Shown here: one piece after another, positions 1-6,595 of the stretch | Numbering within the stretch: position 1 is the stretch's first letter | How the letters are laid out: each line of letters begins with the position of its first letter | Source: Gammaproteobacteria bacterium | GTDB lineage: Bacteria > Pseudomonadota > Gammaproteobacteria > Arenicellales > Spongiicolonaceae | Direction: 5' to 3' | NCBI GenBank assembly: GCA_007570945.1 | Contig: RKSH01000234.1 | Location: 1-14,715 of the forward strand | Length of the DNA: 14,715 bases | Made by a program: the position numbers and the translations under genes | Notes under the pieces: generated by a model | What the model was told of the DNA's origin: nothing | Seen by the model: only the letters and a program-made list of their open reading frames with translations | The model's database searches: none

Positions 1-1633
1 CGGTGAACAGCATTAGAAAAATGCCGGCGACCAGCAGCGCGCAGCCGGCGTAGACCAGCGGCTGGCCGGGCGAGCGGGTGACTTCAAGGCCGCTGGCCTG
101 CACCTGATCAAAGGACTGCAACTGCAAATACAGCGGCGCCGGGTAGCGGCCGAGGGCGGCGAGGGCGGTGAAGTGGTCGGCGAAATCAGCGGCCGGCGGC
201 GCGCCCTCACCCTCGGCTTTGATGGCGCGGCGGTAGAGTTCGGCGACGCCGAGGCGGAGAATGTTGAAGTAGGCGGCGAGCAGATTATCCACCTGCGCCG
301 GCGGCGCTTCCTGCGCGAGTTGTTCTTGCACCGCGGCGAGGCCGTGGTGGGTGAAGGTGGTGAACAGTTGGCGGGTTTTTTCGGTGATGGCGCGGCGTGA
401 ATCCTCGCCGGCGGCGTCCTGCATTTGGAGGGCGGTGGCGGAGATTTGGTCGGCGACGGCGTTGCGGGTGGCGGCGTCGTGGAGCAGCGCGGCGAGGCGG
501 GCAAAGCGGGCGATGCCGCCGGCCGGGCCCTCGGGAATGTGCAGGTAGTTGAACTCATCTGCCGGCGACTCGCGGACGCCGCTTAGGTAGTAGCGCCGGC
601 CGTCCACCGCCACCGGCAGCATGTAGTTGTGAAACTCGGCGGCGGAACCGTCGGCGCGGCGCAGGCGGAACTGAAAACTGGGCCCCACATTGCGCAGGTC
701 GGGCTGCTTGACATCGGCGGCGGCGCGGTTGACCACGTTAAAGAGGCGGAAGTCGTCCAGTTCCAAACGCAAGCCGGGGGTGAGGCTTAAACTTTTGCCG
801 ACGGCGCCGTGCACGGTTGCGGCATCGCCGCCAAGGCGGGCGCGCAACGGCCACATGCGCATGGCCAGCGAGGAGCCGCCGTCGCTGAACGAGGCCTGGT
901 AGATGGTGACGCCCTTGTGGGTGAGGGGGTGGTTGACGCGGATGGTGCGGGCGAGGGGCGATTTGAGGTCGGGGTCGTGGATTAAAAGGTCGCTTTCAAA
1001 GGATTTGGGCTGGCCGGTGTCGTAGTGGCGGACGCGAAAGTCGGCGAGTTCCACGGTGAAGGGCAGCGGCTGGACCAGGTAACCGTCGCCCATGTTCACA
1101 AAAACCGCGCCGCTTTTGGCGCCTTCGGGAATGTTCACCCGGCCGCGAAAAGCGGGGTTGGCGGCGGCCAGAAAACTGCGCTTCGGCACCTCGGACAGCG
1201 GCAGGTTGCGCGTCTCCGCCACCACCTCGCCGCGCCAGTTGGCGAGCAGCAGCGGCAGGTTGCCGTCCACCAAGCCGCCGACCGCGACCACCACCACGCC
1301 GATGTGCGCCGACAGGTAGCCGAGTCGGCGCCACTGTCCGCGCAGCAACTGGCGCGCCATGCGCCGGGCGTTGCGCGACACGCAGACGCCCACCGACAAA
1401 ACCAAAAATGCAAGAACCGCGAGAAACCATGGCGCGTGGTAGACGTCAAACAGGCCCAGGCTTTGGTAGACTCGAAACCAGTAGGGGCCGAACTTGGCCA
1501 GGTAGTCGTTGTACGGCTGGTTCTGCTGCAGAACCGTGCCCGCGACCGATGCAACCGCAAGCGCCGCCAGCAGCGTCACGGCGAGGCGCATGGAGCCGAG
1601 AAATTCGGGCAGGGTTCGCGCGCGATAATTCAT
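1..1633 (-). CDS. resB: ResB-family cytochrome c biogenesis protein (C-terminal end outside window)
   Basis: Membrane component of System II cytochrome c maturation, which with ResC/CcsA delivers and attaches haem to apocytochromes on the outer face of the inner membrane. The frame is open for 544 codons from the ATG at 1633 to the left edge, so the stop lies outside. Hydrophobic segments are visible at about residues 15-34, 67-86 and 104-123. A large hydrophilic, presumably periplasmic, region follows, and another membrane segment begins near residue 525, which is the typical ResB topology. Family-like stretches include TVLQQNQPYNDYLAKFGPYW near residues 33-52 and HPLTHKGVTIYQASF. It lies 31 bp after the cytochrome c4 gene on the same strand, so its likely client is encoded next door. 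No good Shine-Dalgarno precedes the ATG. A ResC gene would be expected just beyond the left edge (inference). Confidence 0.9.
   Translation of the reverse strand, partial: MNYRARTLPEFLGSMRLAVTLLAALAVASVAGTVLQQNQPYNDYLAKFGPYWFRVYQSLGLFDVYHAPWFLAVLAFLVLSVGVCVSRNARRMARQLLRGQWRRLGYLSAHIGVVVVAVGGLVDGNLPLLLANWRGEVVAETRNLPLSEVPKRSFLAAANPAFRGRVNIPEGAKSGAVFVNMGDGYLVQPLPFTVELADFRVRHYDTGQPKSFESDLLIHDPDLKSPLARTIRVNHPLTHKGVTIYQASFSDGGSSLAMRMWPLRARLGGDAATVHGAVGKSLSLTPGLRLELDDFRLFNVVNRAAADVKQPDLRNVGPSFQFRLRRADGSAAEFHNYMLPVAVDGRRYYLSGVRESPADEFNYLHIPEGPAGGIARFARLAALLHDAATRNAVADQISATALQMQDAAGEDSRRAITEKTRQLFTTFTHHGLAAVQEQLAQEAPPAQVDNLLAAYFNILRLGVAELYRRAIKAEGEGAPPAADFADHFTALAALGRYPAPLYLQLQSFDQVQASGLEVTRSPGQPLVYAGCALLVAGIFLMLFT
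198..215 (-). repeat. Copy 1 of an 18-bp exact repeat inside resB
   Basis: The minus strand here reads CGAGGGTGAGGGCGCGCC, identical over 18 bases to positions 5487-5504 in polA. In both genes it encodes the peptide EGEGAP in the same frame. A 13-base core also overlaps the thrB stop codon at 12707-12719. This could be coincidence from shared codon bias or a short dispersed element. Confidence 0.5.
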
Positions 1634-1640
1634 GGACAAA

Positions 1641-1657
1641 GGCCGGCGAATCCGGCC
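1641..1657. repeat. Small inverted repeat between cytochrome c4 and resB
   Basis: GGCCGG (1641-1646) and CCGGCC (1652-1657) can form a 6-bp all-GC stem with a 5-nt loop. In minus-strand transcription it is followed by only three T residues before the resB ATG. It is therefore more likely an mRNA-processing or translation-modulating hairpin than a true terminator. The sequence is seen directly; its role is inferred. Confidence 0.4.
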
Positions 1658-1664
1658 GGCGCGC

Positions 1665-2297
1665 TCAGCGCAGTCCGTGCATGTACAACGCCAGCGCCTT
1701 AATCTGCTCCCGCGACAGGCGGAAAGCGATGGGGTTCATCACTTCGCTGACGCGCTCGCCGGATTTCAGCAGCAGCAGTTGCTTCTCCAGATAATCCCTG
1801 CGCTGCCCGGCAACGCGCGGAAAGTTCGGCGGAATGCCGCTGCCGCCGGGGCCATGGCAACTCATGCAGGCGGCGATGGCAAAGCGCGGGTCGCCGCCGC
1901 GGTAAATTTTTTCGCCGGCGCGCGCCTGCTCTTCCTCGTCCTCGGCAATGGCGCCGAGTTTGGGGGCGAGGCTGCTGTAGTAGGCGTCCAGGTCCTCCAT
2001 GTCCTGCGCGCTGAGGGGCGCCACCATGCCGGTCATTAGCGGATTGGCGCGCCGGCCGTCCTTGAACTGGCGCAGCGTTTGGGCGATGTGGCCGGGCACC
2101 TGGCCGGCCAGGTGCGGGGTGTCGGGAAGGACGCTGTTGCCGTCGGCGCCGTGGCAGGCGACGCAGGTTTGCGATTTCGCCCGCCCGGCCTCCACGTCGC
2201 CGGCGGCATGCGCCGCGCCGGCCGCCAAAATCATCACCGCCGCCGCAAGTACGGTGAGCGGCGGGGTTGTTTTGCTGCGCTGGGTCACGGAGGTCAT
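1665..2297 (-). CDS. Dihaem cytochrome c4-type protein, periplasmic
   Basis: Periplasmic electron carrier of the cytochrome c4 family, which passes electrons from the quinol/bc1 side to terminal oxidases. The 210-residue product starts with a Sec signal peptide ending AAGAAHA (about residues 1-31). Two c-type domains follow, each with a CXXCH haem-attachment site: CVACHG in the N-terminal half and CMSCHG in the C-terminal half. Methionines suitable as sixth ligands lie in NPLMTGMV and VSEVMNP. The ATG at 2297 is chosen because it directly precedes the signal peptide; the frame stays open upstream to 2615, but that extension overlaps engB and has no signal-like start. Its placement before resB and divergent from engB matches the neighbourhood known in Pseudomonas-type genomes. 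A TATACT box lies upstream at 2322-2327. Confidence 0.93.
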   Translation of the reverse strand: MTSVTQRSKTTPPLTVLAAAVMILAAGAAHAAGDVEAGRAKSQTCVACHGADGNSVLPDTPHLAGQVPGHIAQTLRQFKDGRRANPLMTGMVAPLSAQDMEDLDAYYSSLAPKLGAIAEDEEEQARAGEKIYRGGDPRFAIAACMSCHGPGGSGIPPNFPRVAGQRRDYLEKQLLLLKSGERVSEVMNPIAFRLSREQIKALALYMHGLR

Positions 2298-2321
2298 GGG
2301 CGGCGGGTTCGGTGCGGCGCG

Positions 2322-2327
2322 AGTATA
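2322..2327 (-). promoter_or_regulatory. Candidate -10 element for the cytochrome c4/resB unit
   Basis: The minus strand reads TATACT, a 5/6 match to the sigma70 -10 consensus, 25-30 bp before the c4 start codon. No good -35 hexamer stands 16-18 bp upstream. That position is occupied by one arm of the inverted repeat at 2342-2378, so the promoter may depend on an activator. Low-confidence assignment from motif only. Confidence 0.35.
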
Positions 2328-2341
2328 CCCGATTTTGCCGC

Positions 2342-2378
2342 GCCGACGGTGGTATATTGGCGCCGTTTCACCGTCGGC
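2342..2378. promoter_or_regulatory. Perfect 10-bp inverted repeat in the c4/engB divergent region (possible operator)
   Basis: GCCGACGGTG at 2342-2351 and its exact reverse complement CACCGTCGGC at 2369-2378 are separated by 17 bp. The spacer contains TATATT (2353-2358), a plausible engB -10. The left arm covers the place where a -35 for the divergent c4 gene would lie. The right arm ends 11 bp before the engB ATG. The symmetry suits a dimeric DNA-binding regulator, or a hairpin in a read-through transcript. No binding protein can be named. Confidence 0.5.
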
Positions 2379-2388
2379 AAACAGCCCC

Positions 2389-3009
2389 ATGCCCCGCCCC
2401 TCCCGCGCCGTGGATTTCGGCGCCGCGCAATTCCTGACCGGCGCCCACCTGCCGTCACAATGCCCGCCGGATTCGGGGGCCGAGGTGGTGTTCGCCGGGC
2501 GCTCCAACTCGGGCAAGTCCAGCGCGCTGAATTTAATCGCGCGGCCGGGGCTGGCGCGCACCGGCAAAACGCCGGGCCGCACGCGGCAGATAAATTTTTT
2601 CACCTGCGGCGGCAACCGGCGGCTGGTGGACCTGCCCGGCTACGGTTACGCCGATGTGCGGCAGTCGCTGCGCGCGCACTGGGGGCAGGCCATCGGGCGC
2701 TACCTTGAGGAGCGAAATTCCCTGAAAGGTTTAATCCTCACCATGGACATTCGCCGCGCCATTGCCGGGGAGGAACGGCAGTTGCTGGAGTGGTGCGCGG
2801 GGCGAAATCTGCCGGCGCGGCTGCTGCTGACCAAGAGCGACAAACTTTCACGCGCCGCGGCCGGCCAAAAATTGCGCGCGGCGGGTGAGGTTCTGAAGAA
2901 AGAATTTAACTTTGACGCGCAAATTTTTTCCGCGCTGAAAAATCACGGACGCGACGAGGCGAGGAAGGTGATTGTGCAGTGGCTGCTTGAAAGTGGGGGT
3001 GAAGGCTAA
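2389..3009 (+). CDS. engB: Ribosome-biogenesis GTPase EngB (YsxC/YihA)
   Basis: Essential small GTPase of the TRAFAC class that assists late assembly of the 50S ribosomal subunit in the cytoplasm. All nucleotide-binding motifs are visible in the 206-residue product: G1 GRSNSGKSS (37-45), G2 TPGRT (61-65), G3 DLPGYGYA (81-88), G4 TKSDK (148-152) and a G5-like FSALKNHG (180-187). Length matches the family. The frame is open back to 1999, but the ATG at 2389 begins just before the conserved N-terminus and avoids overlapping c4. No Shine-Dalgarno is visible before it. It diverges from cytochrome c4. It meets the SGNH gene tail to tail with the two stop codons sharing bases (TAA at 3007-3009, opposite stop at 3006-3008). 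Neighbourhood with polA is the usual gammaproteobacterial arrangement. Confidence 0.96.
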   Translation: MPRPSRAVDFGAAQFLTGAHLPSQCPPDSGAEVVFAGRSNSGKSSALNLIARPGLARTGKTPGRTRQINFFTCGGNRRLVDLPGYGYADVRQSLRAHWGQAIGRYLEERNSLKGLILTMDIRRAIAGEERQLLEWCAGRNLPARLLLTKSDKLSRAAAGQKLRAAGEVLKKEFNFDAQIFSALKNHGRDEARKVIVQWLLESGGEG

Positions 3010-3878
3010 GCGCGCCGGATAGTCCACGGCGCGGAGGCGTCGTTCAGTTCGGACTGAAACCCGCCGGCCGCATCGGTGCGGTAAAGCCGCGACGGCCCGG
3101 CAAAGTCATGCGACGCGAGAAGGTGGACCAGGATTGCGGCAATCAGCGCCGAGCTTTTTGCGCTCGGCTCAATTTGGTTGACAAACAAATCCGGGTCGGC
3201 CGGGTCCATGGCGCGCGGCAAATCCACAACCGCAATGCGGCGCGCCCGCGCGGCCGCCAAAATGGGACGGTAGACGCTTTCCATTAGTTGATTCAATTTC
3301 GCCAGCGGCGGCGCCTCGCCGGGAATGGCGCGGTCAATGGCGCGGTAGACGCCATGCCCCTCGGCATCGGTGGCCAGGCACGGCCGGTACTGCAGCATTA
3401 AAACGATGCGCGGCGGCGCGGCGGTGTTTTCCATTCGCGCGATGATGGCCGCCAGGTTTGCGCTGAATTCGGCGGCGGTTTCGGCCAGCGGGCGCTGCCC
3501 CGACAACGCCTCCAGAAAATCATTGCCGCCCACCGAAACCACCGCATGGGAGCATGGCGCGCTTTCTTTCTGCAGCGCCTCCAGCGCCTCCAGCGGGCGG
3601 AAAATTTCATTCGCCTCCCAGCCCGGAAACGGCTCGCCGGCCGCCGCCCGGGCTCCGCCGGAAACCGCCGGCACGGCGCCGCGCAACACGTCGCCGGAAG
3701 TGAAACCGTCGGCGGCGCAGTTGGTCACCAGCGGCGCGGCCGGCGCAAAATATTCGCGCAACCCGGCGCGCAACCGGCCCACCACGCTGTCGGCGACCGA
3801 GCGGTTCACCCAGATTAAATTATCCAGGGTGCTGTCCCCCAGCAGAACCACATGCGCGGGTGCGCGGTTCAAACTCAA
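3006..3878 (-). CDS. SGNH/GDSL-type hydrolase of unknown substrate, with Glu at the usual His position
   Basis: Predicted SGNH-fold esterase or lipase. With the TTG start at 3878 the product is 290 residues. Block I is VLLGDSTLD (Ser16), block II contains DGFTSGD (Gly58), and block III is SVGGNDF (Asn119). The C-terminal block V reads NQIEPSAKSS near 234-243, where a canonical enzyme has D-x-x-H, so Glu237 sits where the catalytic His is expected. There is no signal peptide, so a cytoplasmic location is likely. The TTG overlaps the polA stop as TTGA, with GAGG seven bases upstream. An in-frame ATG at 3953 would give 315 residues but overlaps polA by 79 bp with non-family sequence; a GTG nearer block I has no ribosome site. 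It is probably cotranscribed and coupled with polA. The substrate cannot be predicted. Confidence 0.75.
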   Translation of the reverse strand: MSLNRAPAHVVLLGDSTLDNLIWVNRSVADSVVGRLRAGLREYFAPAAPLVTNCAADGFTSGDVLRGAVPAVSGGARAAAGEPFPGWEANEIFRPLEALEALQKESAPCSHAVVSVGGNDFLEALSGQRPLAETAAEFSANLAAIIARMENTAAPPRIVLMLQYRPCLATDAEGHGVYRAIDRAIPGEAPPLAKLNQLMESVYRPILAAARARRIAVVDLPRAMDPADPDLFVNQIEPSAKSSALIAAILVHLLASHDFAGPSRLYRTDAAGGFQSELNDASAPWTIRRA

Positions 3879-6595
3879 GGGTGCGCCTCGGCCCAGTTTT
3901 TGCCCGTGCCGATTTCCGCCACAAGCGGCACGTTTAACGTGGCGGCGCCGCACATCAACCCGGCGATTTTTTCGCCCAGTTTCTTTTCCTTGCCGGCGGC
4001 CACTTCAAACACCAACTCGTCGTGCACTTGCATAATCATCCGCAGCGGCGCGCCGTCGCGCCGGATCCAGGCGTCCACCTTCAGCATCGCCATTTTAATC
4101 AGGTCGGCGGCGGTGCCCTGCATGGGCGCGTTGATGGCGGTGCGCTCGGCGTACTGGCGGCGGGCGTGGTTGGAGACGTTAATTTCCGGCAGATACAAAC
4201 GCCGCCCGAACACCGTCTCCACATAACCCTGCTCGTGGGCTTGGGCGCGGGTGCGCTGCATGAATTCCCTCACCCCCGGGTAGCGGGAAAAATACAGTTC
4301 CACATACTCCTTTGCCTCGCCGCGGGCGATGCGCAGTTGCCGGGCCAGGCCGAACGGCGACATGCCGTAGATCAGGCCGAAGTTAATCGCCTTGGCGCGG
4401 CGGCGGTGTTCCTCGGTGACCTGCCCGGGTTTTATGCCGAACACATCGCCGGCGGTGCGGCGGTGAATGTCCTCGCCGTTGCGGAATGCCTCCAGCAGTC
4501 CGGCGTCGCCGGACAAGTGCGCCATGATGCGCAGTTCGATTTGCGAGTAGTCCGCCGACAGCAGCCGGCGGCCGGCGGCCGGCACAAAGGCCTCGCGGAT
4601 GCGGCGGCCGGCTTTGGTGCGCACCGGAATGTTCTGCAGGTTGGGGTCCGAGGAGGACAGCCGCCCGGTGGCCGCCACCGCCTGGTGGTAGCAGGTGTGA
4701 ATGCGCCCGGTGCGCGGGTTGATTAACTCCGGCAACTTGTCGGTGTAGGTGGACTTCAGTTTGCTGAGCCCGCGGTGCTCCAGAATAAGGCGCGGCAGTT
4801 CGTGCTCCAGCGCCAACTCCTGCAGCACGCCCTCGGCGGTGGACGGCTGGCCGGTGGGGGTTTTGCGCGCCACCGGAATGTTCAGTTTGCCGTAGAGCAT
4901 TTCCTGAATCTGCTTCGGCGAGGCGATGTTGAATTCAACGCCGACCTGGCGGTGCGCCTCGGCCTCGGTGCCGGCAATCTGCCGGCTGAGCTCGGCGCTT
5001 TGGCGGCGCAGTTTCACCGGGTCAATGGCGACGCCGGCGGCCTCCATCCGCGCCAACACCGGCAGCAGCGGCATTTCAATTTCCTTCAATACTTTTTTCT
5101 GCCCGGGAAATTGCGCAAGTTTCGGCGCCAGCACCTGGTGCAGGCGCAAACTCACATCGGCGGCCTCCGCGGCCCAGGCCATGGCGTCCTCCGCCTTCAC
5201 CCGGCCAAGCGGCAGTTTCTTTTTTCCGGCGCCGGTGAATTGCCGGTGGTCGACGCTTTTGTGCCCCAAATATTTCAGCGACAAACCTCCGAGGTCATGG
5301 CGCGAACCGGTGCTGTCCAGCGCGTAAGATTCCAGCATCACATCCACGCGCGCATTGTTCAGCGCGATATTTTCGCGCGCAAAAACCGCCATGCAGCGCT
5401 TTAGGTCATGGCCGGCTTTGGGTTTTTTTTCATCCTCCAGAACCGGCCTCAGCGCGGCCAACACCGTTTTTTTTGCTAATTGCCTCGGCGCGCCCTCACC
5501 CTCGTGGGCCAGCGGCACATATGCGCCGCGCCCGGCGCCGTCGCTGAAAGCGATACCGAGCAATTCCGCCCGGTGCGCGTCCTCACCAGTGAGGGCGGTG
5601 AAGACGGAGACCATCGCGGCCGCTTCCAGACGCTTAATCCAGCGCCGCAAATTTTTTTCATCCAGCACCAGTTCATAAACGGTGTCTTGCGCCCGCCGCC
5701 CCGACTTGTCCTCGGCCAGGCCGCCCAGTTCGGCCAGCCAGGTCTTAAATTCAAGCCGCGTGAACAACTTGCGCAGGGCATCGTTGTCCGCCGGACGAAT
5801 TTTTAAATCGCCCGCGGCGGTGTCCAGTTTCACGTCGGTTTTAATCGTCACCAGCGCGCGCGACAGCGGCAGCCTTTCCATGCAGGCGCGCAGGTTTTCG
5901 CCGACCACGCCCTTGATTTTCCCGGCGTTGGCCATCACGCCGTCCAGCGAGCCGAACTCGCCGAGCCACTGGCGCACCGTTTTCGGACCCGCTTTGGGCA
6001 CTCCCGGGATGTTGTCCACCGCATCGCCGACCAAGGCCAGGTAGTCCACCATGCGCTCCGGCGGTACGCCGAACTTGTCCACCACTCCGGCGCGGTCGTA
6101 CACCGTGTTCTTCATGTCGTCCACCACTTGCACCCGGTCGTTCACCAGTTGCGCCAGGTCCTTGTCGCCGCTTGAGATCCACACCGTCCCTCCGGCCCTC
6201 GATTCCTCCGCGGCCAACGTGCCGATAACGTCATCGGCCTCCACTCCCGGCACCCGCAGCAGCGGCAGCCCCATGGCCTCCACCACCGCATGCACCGTTT
6301 CCAGTTGGCCGCGCAGCGCCGGCGGCATGGGCGCGCGCCGGACCTTGTAGTCGGCGTACAGTTCGTCGCGAAATGTCTTGCCCGGCGCGTCAAACACCAC
6401 CGCCATGCGTTGCGGCTGCAGCGCGGCCAGCAACCGCCGCAGCATCAGCACCATGCCATATGTCGCGCCGGTGGCCTCGCCGGCCGAGTTGCCGAGATTC
6501 GGCATGGCGTAAAACGCGCGGTACAGATAGGACGAGCCGTCCACCAGACAAAGGTCCGCTTTTTTCATTGTCACCGTTGTTTTTTTATCACACAT
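3875..6595 (-). CDS. polA: DNA polymerase I with degenerate 3'-5' exonuclease site
   Basis: Repair and Okazaki-maturation polymerase, 906 residues. The 5' nuclease domain (about 12-290) keeps its acidic motifs: VDGSSYLYRAFYA, VVFDAPGKTFRDEL, GVEADDVIGTL, SSGDKDLAQL and GDAVDNIPGVPKAG. The polymerase domain keeps motif A SADYSQIELRI (680-690), motif B RRRAKAINFGLIYG (731-744) and motif C MQVHDELVFEV (855-865). The middle domain (about 309-500) is present at full length, but the four E. coli proofreading carboxylates are gone: D355 and E357 align with T333 and L335, D424 with C401, and D501 with A478 (context WAAEAADV). This predicts a polymerase without proofreading, as in Taq. The ATG at 6595 overlaps the stop of the DapA-like gene; M10 (6568) is an alternative start. 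The polA stop overlaps the SGNH start. Confidence 0.97.
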   Translation of the reverse strand: MCDKKTTVTMKKADLCLVDGSSYLYRAFYAMPNLGNSAGEATGATYGMVLMLRRLLAALQPQRMAVVFDAPGKTFRDELYADYKVRRAPMPPALRGQLETVHAVVEAMGLPLLRVPGVEADDVIGTLAAEESRAGGTVWISSGDKDLAQLVNDRVQVVDDMKNTVYDRAGVVDKFGVPPERMVDYLALVGDAVDNIPGVPKAGPKTVRQWLGEFGSLDGVMANAGKIKGVVGENLRACMERLPLSRALVTIKTDVKLDTAAGDLKIRPADNDALRKLFTRLEFKTWLAELGGLAEDKSGRRAQDTVYELVLDEKNLRRWIKRLEAAAMVSVFTALTGEDAHRAELLGIAFSDGAGRGAYVPLAHEGEGAPRQLAKKTVLAALRPVLEDEKKPKAGHDLKRCMAVFARENIALNNARVDVMLESYALDSTGSRHDLGGLSLKYLGHKSVDHRQFTGAGKKKLPLGRVKAEDAMAWAAEAADVSLRLHQVLAPKLAQFPGQKKVLKEIEMPLLPVLARMEAAGVAIDPVKLRRQSAELSRQIAGTEAEAHRQVGVEFNIASPKQIQEMLYGKLNIPVARKTPTGQPSTAEGVLQELALEHELPRLILEHRGLSKLKSTYTDKLPELINPRTGRIHTCYHQAVAATGRLSSSDPNLQNIPVRTKAGRRIREAFVPAAGRRLLSADYSQIELRIMAHLSGDAGLLEAFRNGEDIHRRTAGDVFGIKPGQVTEEHRRRAKAINFGLIYGMSPFGLARQLRIARGEAKEYVELYFSRYPGVREFMQRTRAQAHEQGYVETVFGRRLYLPEINVSNHARRQYAERTAINAPMQGTAADLIKMAMLKVDAWIRRDGAPLRMIMQVHDELVFEVAAGKEKKLGEKIAGLMCGAATLNVPLVAEIGTGKNWAEAHP
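5096..5671 (-). other. polA: PolA proofreading-exonuclease domain lacking its catalytic acids
   Basis: This stretch encodes residues 309-500 of PolA. Fold-level landmarks remain: AELLGIAFSD, AYVPLAH, VDVMLESYALDSTGSRHDL, KYLGHK and AEAADVSLRLHQVL. The metal-ligand positions read T333 and L335 (codons 5597-5599 and 5591-5593), C401 (5393-5395) and A478 (5162-5164). The frame is unbroken, and four separate sites have changed along with Y497 to W474 and the KYD tyrosine to R400. This points to old functional decay rather than a single sequencing error. Confidence 0.85.
5487..5504 (-). repeat. Copy 2 of the 18-bp exact repeat, inside polA
   Basis: Identical over 18 bases to 198-215 and in the same orientation relative to its gene. 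It encodes EGEGAP at residues 365-370 of PolA, in the surface region of the degenerate exonuclease domain. Confidence 0.5.

Noticed and set aside
1999..2388. Extended N-terminus for EngB (open frame from 1999)
   Set aside because: The extra residues are antisense to c4 and match no EngB; conserved sequence begins after the ATG at 2389.
2298..2615. Extended N-terminus for cytochrome c4 (open frame to 2615)
   Set aside because: It overlaps the divergent engB start, encodes no family sequence and would bury the signal peptide; the ATG at 2297 fits.
4022..5404. Long open frames on the plus strand opposite polA
   Set aside because: They are His/Gln/Ala/Arg-rich antisense products of a GC-rich gene with strong codon bias; polA is unambiguous on the other strand.
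5162..5599. Sequencing or frameshift error as the cause of the missing PolA exonuclease residues
   Set aside because: The frame is continuous, flanking family motifs align on both sides of each site, and several independent codons differ.
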